A stretch of 64,000 nucleotides of DNA from Polymorphobacter multimanifer (lineage in GTDB: Bacteria > Pseudomonadota > Alphaproteobacteria > Sphingomonadales > Sphingomonadaceae). The notes under the pieces are model-generated. The model searched no databases and had not been told where the DNA came from. It worked only from the letters and a program-made list of their open reading frames with translations. Shown here one piece after another: positions 1-9,612 of the stretch. A program made the translations under genes and the position numbers. Position 1 is the stretch's first letter. The number at the start of each line of letters is the position of its first letter. The stretch lies in the NCBI RefSeq assembly GCF_014205635.1, contig NZ_JACIIV010000009.1:89321-153320 (forward strand). The letters are read 5' to 3'.

Positions 1-973
1 GATGCACCTCGGCCAGCACCGGCTCGGCGATCGCGCGCGCCTTGGCAGCACCCGCGGCCAGCACGGCATCGAGCGTCGTCGCATCGTGGCGCAAGGCGTT
101 GAAGCGTTCGGTGATCGGCGCGATCGTCGCCACCATGAGTTCGGCCAAGGCCGGCTTGAAAGTTCCAAAACCCTGCCCACCGCGCTCGGCCAGCACTTGC
201 GCGACGCTCTGCCCGGACAGTGCCGCCATCAACCCCACCAGGTTTGCCGCTTCCGGCCGCCCGGCCAGCCCCGCCGCCTCGCTCGGCAATGGCTCGGGGT
301 CGGTTTTCGCGCGCTTGATCTTCTGCGCGATCGTATCGGCCGAATCGGTCAAATTGATCCGAGCGGCATCACTGGGGTCGGACTTGGACATTTTGGCCGA
401 ACCATCGCGCAGGCTCATCACGCGCGTGGCCGGTCCCTCGATCACCGGCTCGGGCAACGGAAACAGCTCGACGCCGAAATCGTTGTTGAATTTGGCGGCG
501 ATGTCGCGCGCCAGTTCGAGGTGCTGCTTCTGGTCCTCGCCCACCGGCACATGCGTCGCCTTGTAGGCCAGGATATCGGCGGCCTGGAGCACAGGATAGG
601 TGAACAGTCCCACGCTGGCCCCCTCCCGGTCCTTGCCCGACTTTTCCTTGAACTGCGTCATGCGATTCAACCAACCCATCCGCGCCGTGCACATCAGCAC
701 CCAGGCCAGCTCGGCATGCACGCGCACCGCACTCTGGTTGAACAGCACGCAGCGATCCGGATCAAGCCCGGCAGCGATGAGTGCCGCGGTCATCTCGCGG
801 ATGCCGGCGCGCAAGCCTTTCGGCTCCTGCGCCACGGTGATGGCATGGAGATCGACGACGCAGAACAGGCACTCGGCCTCATCCTGCATCCGCACCCAAT
901 TGCGGATGGCGCCGAGGTAATTGCCCAGATGCAGATTGCCCGTCGGCTGGATGCCCGAGAACACACGCCTCAT
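1..973 (-). CDS. trpS: tryptophan--tRNA ligase (3' end beyond window)
   Basis: Charges tRNA-Trp with tryptophan in the cytoplasm. The visible 324 residues begin [20 protein letters not shown]. They carry the class I HIGH-equivalent (HLGN, residues 15-18) and an intact KMSKS at 194-198. Family members have about 330-335 residues, so only a few C-terminal residues lie outside the window. The start codon overlaps the murJ stop by 4 nt (ATGA), so the two genes are translationally coupled. The identification is secure; only the 3' end is missing. Confidence 0.96.
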   Translation of the reverse strand, partial: MRRVFSGIQPTGNLHLGNYLGAIRNWVRMQDEAECLFCVVDLHAITVAQEPKGLRAGIREMTAALIAAGLDPDRCVLFNQSAVRVHAELAWVLMCTARMGWLNRMTQFKEKSGKDREGASVGLFTYPVLQAADILAYKATHVPVGEDQKQHLELARDIAAKFNNDFGVELFPLPEPVIEGPATRVMSLRDGSAKMSKSDPSDAARINLTDSADTIAQKIKRAKTDPEPLPSEAAGLAGRPEAANLVGLMAALSGQSVAQVLAERGGQGFGTFKPALAELMVATIAPITERFNALRHDATTLDAVLAAGAAKARAIAEPVLAEVH

Positions 974-2532
974 TTCTTGCCCCTTCTGAATTGCGCCTTC
1001 AATTCGGCGAGCGTGAACACGCCCGTCAGCCGCACCGCGACCAGATAGGCCAGGCCGCCGCCGCCGATCAACACCAGCAGACCCATGGCCCGCCATGGCA
1101 GCGGCCCGGCCATCAGCCCGGCGACCGCCGGACCCAACGCCAGCAGCGCGGCCACCATCAGCCCCGCTGCCAGACCCAGCCGCGGCAGGGCCCGCAACAG
1201 CCGCGCATCCATGGCAAAGTGCCCGCGCCGGCGAAGCACGATAAACAGCACGGCCGCATTTACCCAGGCCGCCGCCGCGGTGGAAAGGGCGATCCCGACA
1301 TGGCCGAGCGACCAGATGAGCAGCAGGTTGCCGACAAGATTGACGAGCATCGAGGCCACCGCGATCCGCACCGGGGTGCTCGTGTCCGACCGCGCATGGA
1401 AGCCGGGGGTCAGCACCTTGATGAGCACATAGGCCGGCAGCCCCAGCGCGAACGCCGCCAGCGCCGCAGCCGTTGCTGCCGTGTCGGCTGCCTGGAACGC
1501 TTCATATTCGAGCAGGCCGTGGATGATCGGCCCTGCCGCCACCGCCAGCCCCGCAGCCGCCGGCAGCGTGAGCAGCAGCACGAGCTCGATCGCGCGGTTC
1601 TGGGTCCGCACCGCCGCTTCGGCATCACCGGCACCCAGCTGCCGCGAAAGGGCGGGCAGCAGCGCCGTCCCCACGCCGATGCCGATGATGCCGAGCGGCA
1701 GCTGGTTGAGCCGGTCGGCGTAATAGAGCCAGGACACCGCCCCTTCGGGGAGGAATCGCGCAGCCAGCGCGGTCGAAATCAGCAGGTTGACCTGAACGGC
1801 GCCGGCGCCAAGGGCGGCGGGAACGATGAGCCGCATCAGCTTGCGCACCTGCTCGCCGAGCCTGGGTGCCCGCAGCCGCAGCTTGATGTCGGCGCGGAGG
1901 CACGCCCAGAGCAGCCACATGAACTGCGCGATTCCGGCCAGCGAGACGCACAGCGCCTGCACGCGTGCGGCATCGACCTTGTCGGCGCCGTTTGAAAAGA
2001 CCAGCCCGCCGATCAGCACCAGGTTGAGCAGGATCGGCGCTGCCGCGTTGATCCAGAAGCGGCCGAGCGAGTTGAGAATGCCCCCCATCAGGCTCACCAG
2101 GCTGATCAGCAGCAGATAAGGGAAGGTGAGGCGCGTGAAATCCACTGCCAGCGCGAACTTCTGGCTGTCATCGCCGGCAAAGCCACCCGTCAGGGCCCAG
2201 ACCACAGGGCCCGCGAGCAGAACCATGACCCCGGTGAACACCACCAGCACCGGCAGCAGCACCGACAGCACATCCTCGGCAAAGCGCTTGGCGCGGCCGA
2301 GATCGCCACCGTCGGCGCCGACCTGCCGATTGAACATCGGCACGAAGGCCGCCGAAAAGGCCCCTTCGGCAAACAACGCGCGGAACAGGTTGGGCAAGCG
2401 GAACGCAATGAGGAACACGTCTGCCGCCATGCCGGCGCCTAGCACACGTGCCATCAGCACATCGCGGCCGAAGCCGGCGATGCGGCTGAGCAGGGTGAGG
2501 CTGCCGATCGTGGCGGTGGCGCGGAGGAGGTT
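970..2532 (-). CDS. murJ: lipid II flippase MurJ (MviN)
   Basis: Integral membrane flippase of the MOP superfamily that moves lipid II across the inner membrane for peptidoglycan synthesis. The protein is about 520 residues, with the many hydrophobic helices expected of the family (14 in known members). The first in-frame GTG (2460) would delete the conserved N-terminus. The family start ([18 protein letters not shown]) corresponds to a CTG at 2530-2532, preceded by GGAGG five nucleotides upstream. I therefore infer a rare CTG start. The ribosome-binding site lies inside an interspersed palindromic repeat (2541-2577). The gene is coupled to trpS downstream; secB is the next gene upstream. Confidence 0.9.
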   Translation of the reverse strand, partial: NLLRATATIGSLTLLSRIAGFGRDVLMARVLGAGMAADVFLIAFRLPNLFRALFAEGAFSAAFVPMFNRQVGADGGDLGRAKRFAEDVLSVLLPVLVVFTGVMVLLAGPVVWALTGGFAGDDSQKFALAVDFTRLTFPYLLLISLVSLMGGILNSLGRFWINAAAPILLNLVLIGGLVFSNGADKVDAARVQALCVSLAGIAQFMWLLWACLRADIKLRLRAPRLGEQVRKLMRLIVPAALGAGAVQVNLLISTALAARFLPEGAVSWLYYADRLNQLPLGIIGIGVGTALLPALSRQLGAGDAEAAVRTQNRAIELVLLLTLPAAAGLAVAAGPIIHGLLEYEAFQAADTAATAAALAAFALGLPAYVLIKVLTPGFHARSDTSTPVRIAVASMLVNLVGNLLLIWSLGHVGIALSTAAAAWVNAAVLFIVLRRRGHFAMDARLLRALPRLGLAAGLMVAALLALGPAVAGLMAGPLPWRAMGLLVLIGGGGLAYLVAVRLTGVFTLAELKAQFRRGKK

Positions 2533-2540
2533 CAGAGGGG

Positions 2541-2577
2541 CCTCCGGCGGGCAGGGGGCTCGCCCCCTGCACCCCTG
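2541..2577. repeat. GC-rich palindromic repeat, locus 1 copy A
   Basis: A 37-nt element starting cctccggcgg and ending cacccctg, with an internal palindrome around the centre. It is repeated in inverted orientation at 2624-2660 with one mismatch. It also supplies the GGAGG used as the murJ ribosome-binding site. Related elements occur at 38921, 39011, 42336, 46690 and 63621. Confidence 0.85.
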
Positions 2578-2623
2578 GCCTTGGGCCTGTGCTGTTTGCT
2601 TCTCATGTAGCCCCCGTAAACAT

Positions 2624-2660
2624 CAGGGGTGCAGGGGGCCAGCCCCCTGCCCGCCGGAGG
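2624..2660. repeat. GC-rich palindromic repeat, locus 1 copy B (inverted)
   Basis: Reverse complement of the copy at 2541-2577 with 36 of 37 positions identical. The two arms are separated by 46 nt and sit between murJ and secB, so a transcript through them could form a very long hairpin. It ends six nucleotides before the secB stop codon. Confidence 0.85.
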
Positions 2661-2665
2661 CTGGC

Positions 2666-3160
2666 TCAGGCGTTGCCCACCGGCTGGCCATCCGGCCCCA
2701 TCCCACGCTGCTGCAGATACAGCGTGTGGAAATCGATCGGATCGAGCATCAGCGGCGGGAAGCCGCCATCGCGTACCGAATCGGCGATGATACGACGGGC
2801 GAACGGAAACAGAATTCGCGGCGCCTCGATGATGAGGAAGGGCTCGAGCGCCTCCTCGGGCACATTCTGCAGCCCGAACAGCCCGGCATAAAGCACGTCG
2901 ACGACGAAGCTCGTCATGTCTCCGTTCTTGGCGGTGGCGGTGATCTTGAGCTCGACCTCGAACATCGTGTCATTGGCGCGGCGGGCATTGACGCCGACAT
3001 TCACGTCGATCTGCGGCTGGCCCTCGGCCTGCAGCGAAGCCGGAGCGTTGGGGTTCTCGAAGGACAGGTCCTTCACATATTGCGTCAGGATGGAAACCTG
3101 CGGCAGCGGCGCATCGGCATCGACATCGACGCCATTGGTTGTGATGAGATCGTCAGCCAT
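2666..3160 (-). CDS. secB: protein-export chaperone SecB
   Basis: Cytosolic tetrameric chaperone that keeps pre-proteins unfolded and hands them to SecA. The 164-residue product has the conserved SecB core (QVSILTQYVKDLSFENPN near the N-terminus) and the usual length. It follows rplQ by 50 nt in the same direction and may be read through from the ribosomal operon. SecY (6.6 kb) and SecA (24 kb), the other parts of the pathway, are also in the window. Confidence 0.95.
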   Translation of the reverse strand: MADDLITTNGVDVDADAPLPQVSILTQYVKDLSFENPNAPASLQAEGQPQIDVNVGVNARRANDTMFEVELKITATAKNGDMTSFVVDVLYAGLFGLQNVPEEALEPFLIIEAPRILFPFARRIIADSVRDGGFPPLMLDPIDFHTLYLQQRGMGPDGQPVGNA

Positions 3161-3210
3161 GGATCAGGGCCTTTCGCAATTGAGGAGACTCGGGCTTTAG
3201 CCTGCGAAGA

Positions 3211-3624
3211 TCAATCTTCGGAGTCGAAGCTCTCGACAGGGCCCGAGTCCTGGCCCTTGGCACTGGTGTCGCGGTCAACGAACTCGACGACCGCCATCGG
3301 CGCTGCGTCGGATCGGCGCGAGCCGGCCTTGATGATGCGGATATAGCCGCCTGGCCGGTCCGCGTAGCGGGTCGCAAGCACGTCGAACAGCTTGGCAAGC
3401 TGCGTTTCGTCGCCGAGGCGCGCCATGGCGAGACGACGGTTGGACAGGCCGCCATGCTTGGCGAGCGTGATCAGCTTTTCGAGATAGGGGCGGATTTCGC
3501 GGGCCTTGGGCAGCGTCGTGGTGATCTGCTCGTGCTTGATGAGCGCTGCCGACATGTTGCGGAACATGGCGATGCGGTGGCTGGTGGTCCGTCCCAGCTT
3601 ACGATGGGCTACACGATGGCGCAT
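3211..3624 (-). CDS. rplQ: 50S ribosomal protein L17
   Basis: Large-subunit protein lining the exit-tunnel region. It has 137 residues with the typical start [17 protein letters not shown] and a short acidic C-terminal tail. It is the last gene of the alpha operon. A small 7-bp hairpin (3205-3220) spans its stop codon but has no U-tract, so transcription may continue into secB. Confidence 0.97.
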   Translation of the reverse strand: MRHRVAHRKLGRTTSHRIAMFRNMSAALIKHEQITTTLPKAREIRPYLEKLITLAKHGGLSNRRLAMARLGDETQLAKLFDVLATRYADRPGGYIRIIKAGSRRSDAAPMAVVEFVDRDTSAKGQDSGPVESFDSED

Positions 3625-3730
3625 GGTCTTCTCTCCGTTCGTGGCCGGGCCGTATCAGGCACCCGGCGACTGGCTGTGGATGGGGCAGCCGTGGACCCCT
3701 TTGGTGATTGTCTTTTCGGGCGGGCGGCGC

Positions 3731-3830
3731 CGCGGCAAAGCCGCGTCGTGACGTCAGACCGGTTCCGGTGGCGCAGCCACCGGCCCGGCTGGCCGACGCT
3801 GCGCCGAGTCCGTGCGCGGCACGCGCACGG
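3731..3830. other. three successive perfect hairpins between rpoA and rplQ
   Basis: The 215-nt rpoA-rplQ gap holds three perfect inverted repeats. They are 3731-3745 (6-bp arms, AAA loop), 3765-3783 (8-bp arms ccggtggc, GCA loop) and 3810-3830 (9-bp arms ccgtgcgcg, GCA loop). None is followed by a U-run on the minus strand. They may be RNA-processing or mRNA-stabilising elements; function is not known. Confidence 0.7.
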
Positions 3831-3839
3831 CCGGCTTGC

Positions 3840-4886
3840 TTAGAACTCCTGTTCGAGCTTCTTCGCCATTTCCTCGATGTTCTCCGGCGGCCAGCCCGAA
3901 ATTTCCATGCCGAGCCGCAGACCCATATGACCAAGGACTTCCTTGATTTCGTTCAAGGACTTGCGACCGAAGTTCGGGGTACGGAGCATTTCGCTCTCGC
4001 TCTTCTGCACCAGATCACCGATGTAGATGATGTTGTCGTTCTTGAGGCAGTTGGCGCTGCGCACCGACAGCTCGAGCTCGTCGACCTTCTTGAGCAGGTA
4101 GCGGTTGATCGCGGTGTTGTCGTCCACCTCGATCGGGCCGCCGGCGGGCAGCGGCGCTGCCACGGGAGCGACGACATCCTCGAAGTTGACGAACAGCTGC
4201 AGCTGATCCTGAAGGATCTTGGCGGCATAGGCCAGGCTGTCCTCAGGCGTGACCGAACCATCGGTCTCGACCGTGATCGTCAGCTTGTCGTAATCGAGCT
4301 CCTGGCCGACGCGGGTGTTGTCCACCTTGTAGCTGACTTGGCGCACCGGCGAATAAAGCGCGTCCACCGGGATCAACCCGATCGGCGCATCGGCGGGGCG
4401 GTTGGCGCTGGCGGGCACATAGCCCTTGCCGGCTTCGACCGTCAGTTCCATGTTGAGCGTGGCGCCCTCATCGAGCGTGCAGATGACGAGGTCGGTGTTC
4501 ATCACCTCCATGTCACCGGTCACGTTGATCTGGCCGGCGGTCACTTCGCCCGGGCCGGTGGCATTGAGGTGCACACGCTTGGGCTGGTCGCCCTGCATGC
4601 GGATCGCCACCTGCTTAATGTTGAGCACGATGTCGGTCACGTCCTCGCGCACACCGGCAAGGCTCGAGAATTCGTGAAGCACACCGTCCATCTTGATGGC
4701 GGTGACGGCTGCACCCTGCAGCGAGGAAAGCAGCACGCGGCGAAGCGCGTTGCCAAGCGTGAGGCCGAAGCCACGCTCGAGCGGCTCGGCGATGAAGCTT
4801 GCCTTGCGCCGCTGGTCGGCAGCAGCCTTGGATTCCAGCCGGTTCGGCTTCTTCAGTTCGGTCCAGTTCTTGGCAATAACAGCCAC
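3840..4886 (-). CDS. rpoA: DNA-directed RNA polymerase subunit alpha
   Basis: Alpha subunit of RNA polymerase. The N-terminal domain dimerises and nucleates assembly; the C-terminal domain contacts UP elements and activators. It has 348 residues with both domains present: the NTD with [20 protein letters not shown], and the alpha-CTD with the [14 protein letters not shown] helix-hairpin-helix. Length and context (rpsK upstream, rplQ downstream) are normal for alphaproteobacteria. Confidence 0.98.
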   Translation of the reverse strand: MAVIAKNWTELKKPNRLESKAAADQRRKASFIAEPLERGFGLTLGNALRRVLLSSLQGAAVTAIKMDGVLHEFSSLAGVREDVTDIVLNIKQVAIRMQGDQPKRVHLNATGPGEVTAGQINVTGDMEVMNTDLVICTLDEGATLNMELTVEAGKGYVPASANRPADAPIGLIPVDALYSPVRQVSYKVDNTRVGQELDYDKLTITVETDGSVTPEDSLAYAAKILQDQLQLFVNFEDVVAPVAAPLPAGGPIEVDDNTAINRYLLKKVDELELSVRSANCLKNDNIIYIGDLVQKSESEMLRTPNFGRKSLNEIKEVLGHMGLRLGMEISGWPPENIEEMAKKLEQEF

Positions 4887-4998
4887 AGGCTCACCTCATC
4901 ATCAGCAGGGCAGACGGGTCGTCACCCGCCCACCCCCGGCATCAAAAAAACGCTCACACCGCCGCGCCGGGGGACACGGCAGCGCACAGGAGCAAAAC

Positions 4999-5388
4999 TC
5001 AGACCCGGCGGCGCTTCGGAGGCCGCACGCCATTGTGCGGGATCGGCGTCACGTCGCGGATCGCGGTGATCTGGAAGCCGACCGCCTGCAATGCGCGCAG
5101 CGCCGATTCGCGGCCCGAACCCGGCCCACGCACTTCGACTTCGAGCGTGCGCACGCCATGTTCCGCGGCCTTCTTGCCGGCATCTTCGGCCGCCATCTGG
5201 GCGGCGAACGGCGTCGACTTGCGGCTGCCCTTGAACCCCATCGTGCCGGCGCTCGACCAGGCAATAGCATTGCCCTGGGCATCGGTGATGGTGATCATGG
5301 TGTTGTTGAAGCTGGCGTTCACATGAGCGACGCCAGAGGTGATGTTCTTGCGCTCCCGGCGCTTGATGCGTGCGACTTCGCGTGCCAT
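4999..5388 (-). CDS. rpsK: 30S ribosomal protein S11
   Basis: Small-subunit platform protein that binds 16S rRNA near the E site. The 129-residue product carries the signature [17 protein letters not shown] and ends in the basic KRRRV tail. It lies between rpsM and rpoA in the alpha operon order. It is spaced 112 nt from rpoA, with nothing notable in the gap. Confidence 0.97.
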   Translation of the reverse strand: MAREVARIKRRERKNITSGVAHVNASFNNTMITITDAQGNAIAWSSAGTMGFKGSRKSTPFAAQMAAEDAGKKAAEHGVRTLEVEVRGPGSGRESALRALQAVGFQITAIRDVTPIPHNGVRPPKRRRV

Positions 5389-5442
5389 CGAATTGATCCT
5401 GTTCCGTGTCTGCTGGTGAGAAAGAAGTGAAGGCGGTTGCGC

Positions 5443-5811
5443 TTACTTCTTCTTGCCGGCGATCGGCTTGGCCTTGCCCTTGCGGGTGCGGGCGTTGGTG
5501 TGGGTGCGCTGGCCGCGGACCGGAAGGCCCTTGCGGTGGCGCAGCCCGCGATAGCAGGCGAGGTCCATCAGCCGCTTGATGTTCATCTGCGTCTGGCGAC
5601 GCAGGTCGCCTTCCACACTGAGCTCGCGGTCGATCTTCTCGCGAATCAGCAGCACTTCGGCGTCCGTCAGTTCCTGCACCCGGCGCTCGGGCGGAAAGCC
5701 CAGCTCGCCGGCAAGACGCTTGGCAGTGGTGCGACCGATGCCGTGAATATATGTGAGCGCGATTTCAACGCGCTTGTTGGTCGGGATGTTAACACCCGCA
5801 ATACGTGCCAC
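5443..5811 (-). CDS. rpsM: 30S ribosomal protein S13
   Basis: Head protein of the small subunit that contacts the P-site tRNA and the B1 bridges to L5. The conserved start [20 protein letters not shown] maps to a GTG at 5811, preceded by AAGGAAG. Upstream in-frame codons do not match the family. That gives 122 residues, the usual length. First gene of the alpha operon, 163 nt after adk. Confidence 0.95.
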   Translation of the reverse strand: MARIAGVNIPTNKRVEIALTYIHGIGRTTAKRLAGELGFPPERRVQELTDAEVLLIREKIDRELSVEGDLRRQTQMNIKRLMDLACYRGLRHRKGLPVRGQRTHTNARTRKGKAKPIAGKKK

Positions 5812-5864
5812 AAATGCTTCCTTCCATGCTCCACGGGGCCGAGGGCAACGGTCCCATCTCAAAG

Positions 5865-5882
5865 CAGCCGTTCAAACGGCTG
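5865..5882. other. perfect 8-bp hairpin in the adk-rpsM gap
   Basis: Inverted repeat cagccgtt-ca-aacggctg in the leader of rpsM. It lies between the weak promoter candidate at 5927-5953 and the rpsM start. No U-tract follows on the minus strand. It may be an autoregulatory or processing element for the alpha operon; this is inference only. Confidence 0.45.
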
Positions 5883-5926
5883 AAATGCCGCTCAAAGCCT
5901 ATTTCCGGTTCATCGGAGTGAGCGGC

Positions 5927-5953
5927 GGTATAGACCGACTCCAGAAGAGTCAA
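5927..5953 (-). promoter_or_regulatory. candidate internal promoter before rpsM
   Basis: On the minus strand TTGACT and TATACC are separated by 15 nt in the 163-nt adk-rpsM gap. The spacer is shorter than the usual 17 nt, so this is a weak candidate for an internal promoter of the alpha operon. Confidence 0.3.
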
Positions 5954-5974
5954 GCCCGAATCAATATCTGCGCC

Positions 5975-6622
5975 TCAGTTGCCGATCACTGCATCGATGC
6001 TTGTTGCCACCGCATCCATGTCGGCCATGCCATCGAGCCGGCTCACCAGCCCCTGCGCTTCGTAGTGCGGCAGAATGGGCGCAGTCTTGGCACGATACTC
6101 GGCCATGCGCGTGCGCACCGTGTCGGCATTGTCGTCGGGCCGCCGCTTGAAGCTGCTGCTGCCGCACACATCGCACACACCCTCTTGCGCAGGCTGCTTG
6201 AAGACATCGTGATAGCCCTCGCCGCAGCTCCCGCAGGTAAAGCGGCCGGTGATGCGCTCGACGAGCGCCTCCTCATCGACCATGAGCTCGATGACATGGT
6301 CGAGCTTCATGTTCTTGGCGGCTAGCATGGCGTCGAGCTCATGCGCCTGTGCGGGTGTGCGCGGATACCCGTCGAGGATGAACCCGCGCCTGCAATCCTC
6401 ATGGTCGAGACGCTCGGAAAGGATGCCGTTGACGATGGCATCGGACACCAGCTCGCCGGCTTCCATGACCTTCTTCGCAGCAATGCCGATCGGCGTCTGG
6501 GCGGCAACAGCCGCGCGCAGCATGTCTCCGGTGGAAAGCTGCACCAGGCCTCGCTCCTTGACGAGCCGTCCGGCCTGAGTGCCCTTGCCCGCCCCCGGCG
6601 GACCCAGAAGAATGAGGTTCAA
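5975..6622 (-). CDS. adk: adenylate kinase with Cys4 lid
   Basis: Interconverts ATP plus AMP with two ADP in the cytoplasm. The 215-residue product has the P-loop GPPGAGKGT at residues 7-15 and the long lid. The lid carries two CxxC pairs (CGSC and CDVC), the pattern of zinc-binding adenylate kinases. It overlaps the secY stop by 4 nt, as in the usual secY-adk arrangement. infA and rpmJ are not present in this operon. Confidence 0.97.
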   Translation of the reverse strand: MNLILLGPPGAGKGTQAGRLVKERGLVQLSTGDMLRAAVAAQTPIGIAAKKVMEAGELVSDAIVNGILSERLDHEDCRRGFILDGYPRTPAQAHELDAMLAAKNMKLDHVIELMVDEEALVERITGRFTCGSCGEGYHDVFKQPAQEGVCDVCGSSSFKRRPDDNADTVRTRMAEYRAKTAPILPHYEAQGLVSRLDGMADMDAVATSIDAVIGN

Positions 6623-7971
6623 CGCCGTCCGCCCCGCAGTTTGGATTTCTTGATCAGCCCCTCATATTGATGGGCCAACAGGTGGCTCTGGATCTGCGCC
6701 ACCGTATCCATGGTGACATTGACCACGATCAGCAGCGATGTGCCACCGAAATAAAACGGCACTGCCAGGCTCGAGATAAGGAACTCGGGAAGCAGGCAGA
6801 TCAACACCAGATAGGCTGCCCCGACCACCGTGATCCGGTTGAGCACATAATCGAGGAATTCCGCCGTGCGCTGGCCTGGCCGGATGCCCGGGATGAACCC
6901 GCCATATTTCTTGAGATTCTCGGCGGTCTCTTCAGGATTGAACACGATCGCGGTGTAGAAGAAGGCAAAGCCGGCGATGCCGATCGCATAGAGCGCCATG
7001 TAGAGCGGCGCGCCGTGCTGAAGCGCCGTCGTCACGGTGATCAACCAGTCGGGCCCGCTGCCGCCCTGCGCCGCGAACTGTGCCACGGTGAGCGGCATCA
7101 GCAAGAGCGACGAGGCAAAGATCGGCGGGATGACGCCGGCAGTGTTGATCTTGAGCGGAAGGTGCGAGCTCTCGCCCTGGCTCATGCGGCTGCCGACCTG
7201 GCGCTTGGGATACTGGATCAGGATGCGGCGCTGGGCGCGCTCCATCAGACAGATGAAGGCGATGGTTGCGAGAGCCAGCACAAGGACCAGAACCACGAAG
7301 CCGCCGGAAATGGCACCGGTCCGCGCCTGCTCGAACATGGTGGCCGCACCACTCGGCAGCTGCGCCACGATGCCGGCCATGATGATGAGCGAAATGCCGT
7401 TGCCGATGCCGCGGCTGGTGATCTGCTCGCCGAGCCACATCAGGAACAGCGTGCCGCCCACCAGGCTGATGACCGTGGAGATGCGGAAGAACATGCCCGG
7501 ATCGATGACAGCGCTCAGACCATCCGCCGAGCCCCAGCTTTCAAGGCCGACAGCGATGCCATAGCCCTGGACAATCGTGAGGAACACCGTGCCGAAGCGC
7601 GTGTACTGGTTCAATGTCTTGCGGCCGGTGTCACCTTCCTTCTTCAGCGCCATGAAGCTGGGGACCAGCGAGGTCATCAGCTGCACGACGATGGAGGCGG
7701 TGATGTACGGAGTCACGCCGAGCGCGATCAGGCTCATGCGCTCGAGCGCACCGCCCGAGAACATGTTGAAGAAATCGAGGACGCCACCCTTGGTGCCCTC
7801 GAACAGCGTGCCCAGCGCCACGGGGTCGATTCCCGGCAGCGGCACGAAGGACACCAGCCGGAACACGACAAGCGCACCAAGCGTGAACCAGAGGCGCTTC
7901 TTGAGCTCGGTGGCCTTGGAGAAATTCGCGAAGCTGAGGTTCGCGGCCATTTGTTCGGCGGCTGATGCCAT
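6619..7971 (-). CDS. secY: preprotein translocase subunit SecY
   Basis: Channel-forming subunit of the SecYEG translocon in the inner membrane. It has 450 residues with ten hydrophobic segments, including the plug-region motif FNMFSGGALERMSLIALG and the typical C-terminal basic tail (SKLRGGRR). Located at the end of the spc operon, coupled to adk. SecB and SecA encoded in the same window complete the export route. Confidence 0.97.
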   Translation of the reverse strand: MASAAEQMAANLSFANFSKATELKKRLWFTLGALVVFRLVSFVPLPGIDPVALGTLFEGTKGGVLDFFNMFSGGALERMSLIALGVTPYITASIVVQLMTSLVPSFMALKKEGDTGRKTLNQYTRFGTVFLTIVQGYGIAVGLESWGSADGLSAVIDPGMFFRISTVISLVGGTLFLMWLGEQITSRGIGNGISLIIMAGIVAQLPSGAATMFEQARTGAISGGFVVLVLVLALATIAFICLMERAQRRILIQYPKRQVGSRMSQGESSHLPLKINTAGVIPPIFASSLLLMPLTVAQFAAQGGSGPDWLITVTTALQHGAPLYMALYAIGIAGFAFFYTAIVFNPEETAENLKKYGGFIPGIRPGQRTAEFLDYVLNRITVVGAAYLVLICLLPEFLISSLAVPFYFGGTSLLIVVNVTMDTVAQIQSHLLAHQYEGLIKKSKLRGGRR

Positions 7972-8069
7972 CGTCCCTGCCTGTCACCCTTCAGCCCGGA
8001 AGCGGGCCTGTTTCGCGTAGATAGGGTGGACCAGCCCGCATTGCCATGCTGCTTTTTGACTGGTCCGCA

Positions 8070-8088
8070 CATCCGCCGGTTGCGGATG
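8070..8088. other. 7-bp hairpin between rplO and secY
   Basis: Inverted repeat catccgc-cggtt-gcggatg in the 131-nt rplO-secY gap, the largest gap within the spc genes. No U-tract follows in the direction of transcription. It may be involved in processing or in lowering secY expression relative to the ribosomal genes. Confidence 0.4.
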
Positions 8089-8102
8089 CTCCATCGACTG
8101 GT

Positions 8103-8639
8103 TCAGCCGGCGGCCTTGGCCGCACGGGCTTCGGCGCGCGCGGCCTTGGCTTCGTCCTTGGTCAGCGCCGCAGGCTTGGGCGCCGGCAGCTCGATCGAGC
8201 CGCCTGCGGCTTCCACGGCAGCCTTGGCCGACGCACTGACGCCATCGACCTTCAGATTGACCTTGGCGGTCAGCGCACCCTTGCCGAGCAGGCGAACGCC
8301 ATCACGGCCATGTGTCAGAACCTTGGAGGCCAGAAGCGCCGCCGAGTCGATCACCTGCGAGACATCGAGCTTGCCGGCGTCGATCGCGGCCTGCAGCGTG
8401 CCGAGGTTGATCTCGGCATAATCCTTGCGGAAGATGTTGTTGAAGCCGCGCTTCGGGATGCGCATGTGCAGCGGCATCTGGCCGCCTTCGAAGCCCTTGA
8501 TCGACACGCCTTCGCGCGACTTCTGGCCCTTCATGCCGCGCCCGGCGGTCTTGCCGATGCCCGAGCCGATGCCGCGGCCGACGCGAACGCGGTCCTTGCG
8601 AGCGCCGGGATTGTCGTGGAGATCGTTGAGCTTGGTCAT
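8103..8639 (-). CDS. rplO: 50S ribosomal protein L15
   Basis: Large-subunit assembly protein. The ATG at 8639 ([20 protein letters not shown]) matches the family start and gives 178 residues. The glycine-rich N-terminal half ([18 protein letters not shown]) is intact. The C-terminus has a lysine/alanine-rich tail that makes it longer than the 144-residue E. coli protein. Lies between rpmD and secY in standard spc order. Confidence 0.96.
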   Translation of the reverse strand: MTKLNDLHDNPGARKDRVRVGRGIGSGIGKTAGRGMKGQKSREGVSIKGFEGGQMPLHMRIPKRGFNNIFRKDYAEINLGTLQAAIDAGKLDVSQVIDSAALLASKVLTHGRDGVRLLGKGALTAKVNLKVDGVSASAKAAVEAAGGSIELPAPKPAALTKDEAKAARAEARAAKAAG

Positions 8640-8699
8640 GGGGTGCACTCGCTTTCGCTTTGGTCGCGCGGTTGAAAATCAGATGGATCGGGAGCCGCC

Positions 8700-8882
8700 T
8701 CAGGCGATCTCTTCGACCTTCACCATGTGCGCAACCTTGGCGATCATGCCACGGATGGACGGGGTGTCCTCCAGCTCGCGCGAGCGGTTCATCTTGTTGA
8801 GGCCGAGGCCGATCAGCGTGGCTTCCTGCGAAGGCGCACGGCGGATCGGCGAGCCGGTCTGGGTGACTTTGATCTTGGCCAT
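8700..8882 (-). CDS. rpmD: 50S ribosomal protein L30
   Basis: Small large-subunit protein of 60 residues ([15 protein letters not shown]). The start at 8882 fits the family length, and the two upstream codons ATG-ATT-GAC are unlikely to be used. It sits between rpsE and rplO, as in other bacteria that retain L30. Confidence 0.95.
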   Translation of the reverse strand: MAKIKVTQTGSPIRRAPSQEATLIGLGLNKMNRSRELEDTPSIRGMIAKVAHMVKVEEIA

Positions 8883-8894
8883 GTCAATCAATCC

Positions 8895-9611
8895 TTATGC
8901 CACAGCTTCGGCATCGGCTTCGGCAACGCGTGCCGAAACATCGCCGCGCCGGGCCATCAGATCGGCAATCTTCTTGCCGCGCCGCTGCGCCACGCTCTTC
9001 GGGCTGGTCTGCTCGGAGAGGGCCGCAAAGGTCGCCCGGATCATGTTATAGGGGTTATTGGTGCCCACAGACTTCGTCACCACATCGGCCACGCCGAGCG
9101 ATTCGAACACGGCGCGCATCGGCCCGCCGGCGATGATGCCGGTACCCTGGGTAGCGGAGCGGACATAGACCTTGCCGGCGCCGAAATGGCCATAGCCATC
9201 ATGGTGCAGGGTGCGGCCATCGCGCAGCGGCACGCGGATCATCGCCTTCTTGGCAGCGGCCGTTGCCTTCTGGATGGCTTCCGGCACTTCGCGCGCCTTG
9301 CCATGGCCGAAGCCGACGCGGCCCTTGGCATCGCCGACCACCACGAGTGCGGCGAAACCGAAGCGCTTGCCGCCCTTGACGGTCTTGGACACGCGGTTGA
9401 TGTGCACGAGCTTCTCGACCAGCTCCTCGGCGCCCGGCTCGGCATTTGCGTCACGGCGGCCACGGTTGCGGTCGTCACGACCACCACCACGCCCCGGACC
9501 ACGGTTGCCATCACGGCCACCACCGGGTCCACCCCGACCACCACCAGGCCCGCGACGGCCCTGGGGCTGTTCCGCGGGTGCTGCGCCGGCGTCAACGATC
9601 TCATCAGCCAT
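8895..9611 (-). CDS. rpsE: 30S ribosomal protein S5 with long Gly/Arg-rich N-terminal extension
   Basis: S5 contributes to decoding fidelity and mRNA entry-channel helicase activity. The conserved S5 domain begins near residue 64 ([18 protein letters not shown]). Before it lies an extension of about 60 residues rich in Gly, Arg and Asp with repeated RGG/GGGR-like units. Total length is 238 residues, against about 167 in E. coli. The ATG at 9611 is only one nucleotide from the rplR stop, a position that supports the start. The extension may be an RNA-binding disordered tail. Confidence 0.95.
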   Translation of the reverse strand: MADEIVDAGAAPAEQPQGRRGPGGGRGGPGGGRDGNRGPGRGGGRDDRNRGRRDANAEPGAEELVEKLVHINRVSKTVKGGKRFGFAALVVVGDAKGRVGFGHGKAREVPEAIQKATAAAKKAMIRVPLRDGRTLHHDGYGHFGAGKVYVRSATQGTGIIAGGPMRAVFESLGVADVVTKSVGTNNPYNMIRATFAALSEQTSPKSVAQRRGKKIADLMARRGDVSARVAEADAEAVA

Positions 9612-9612
9612 C

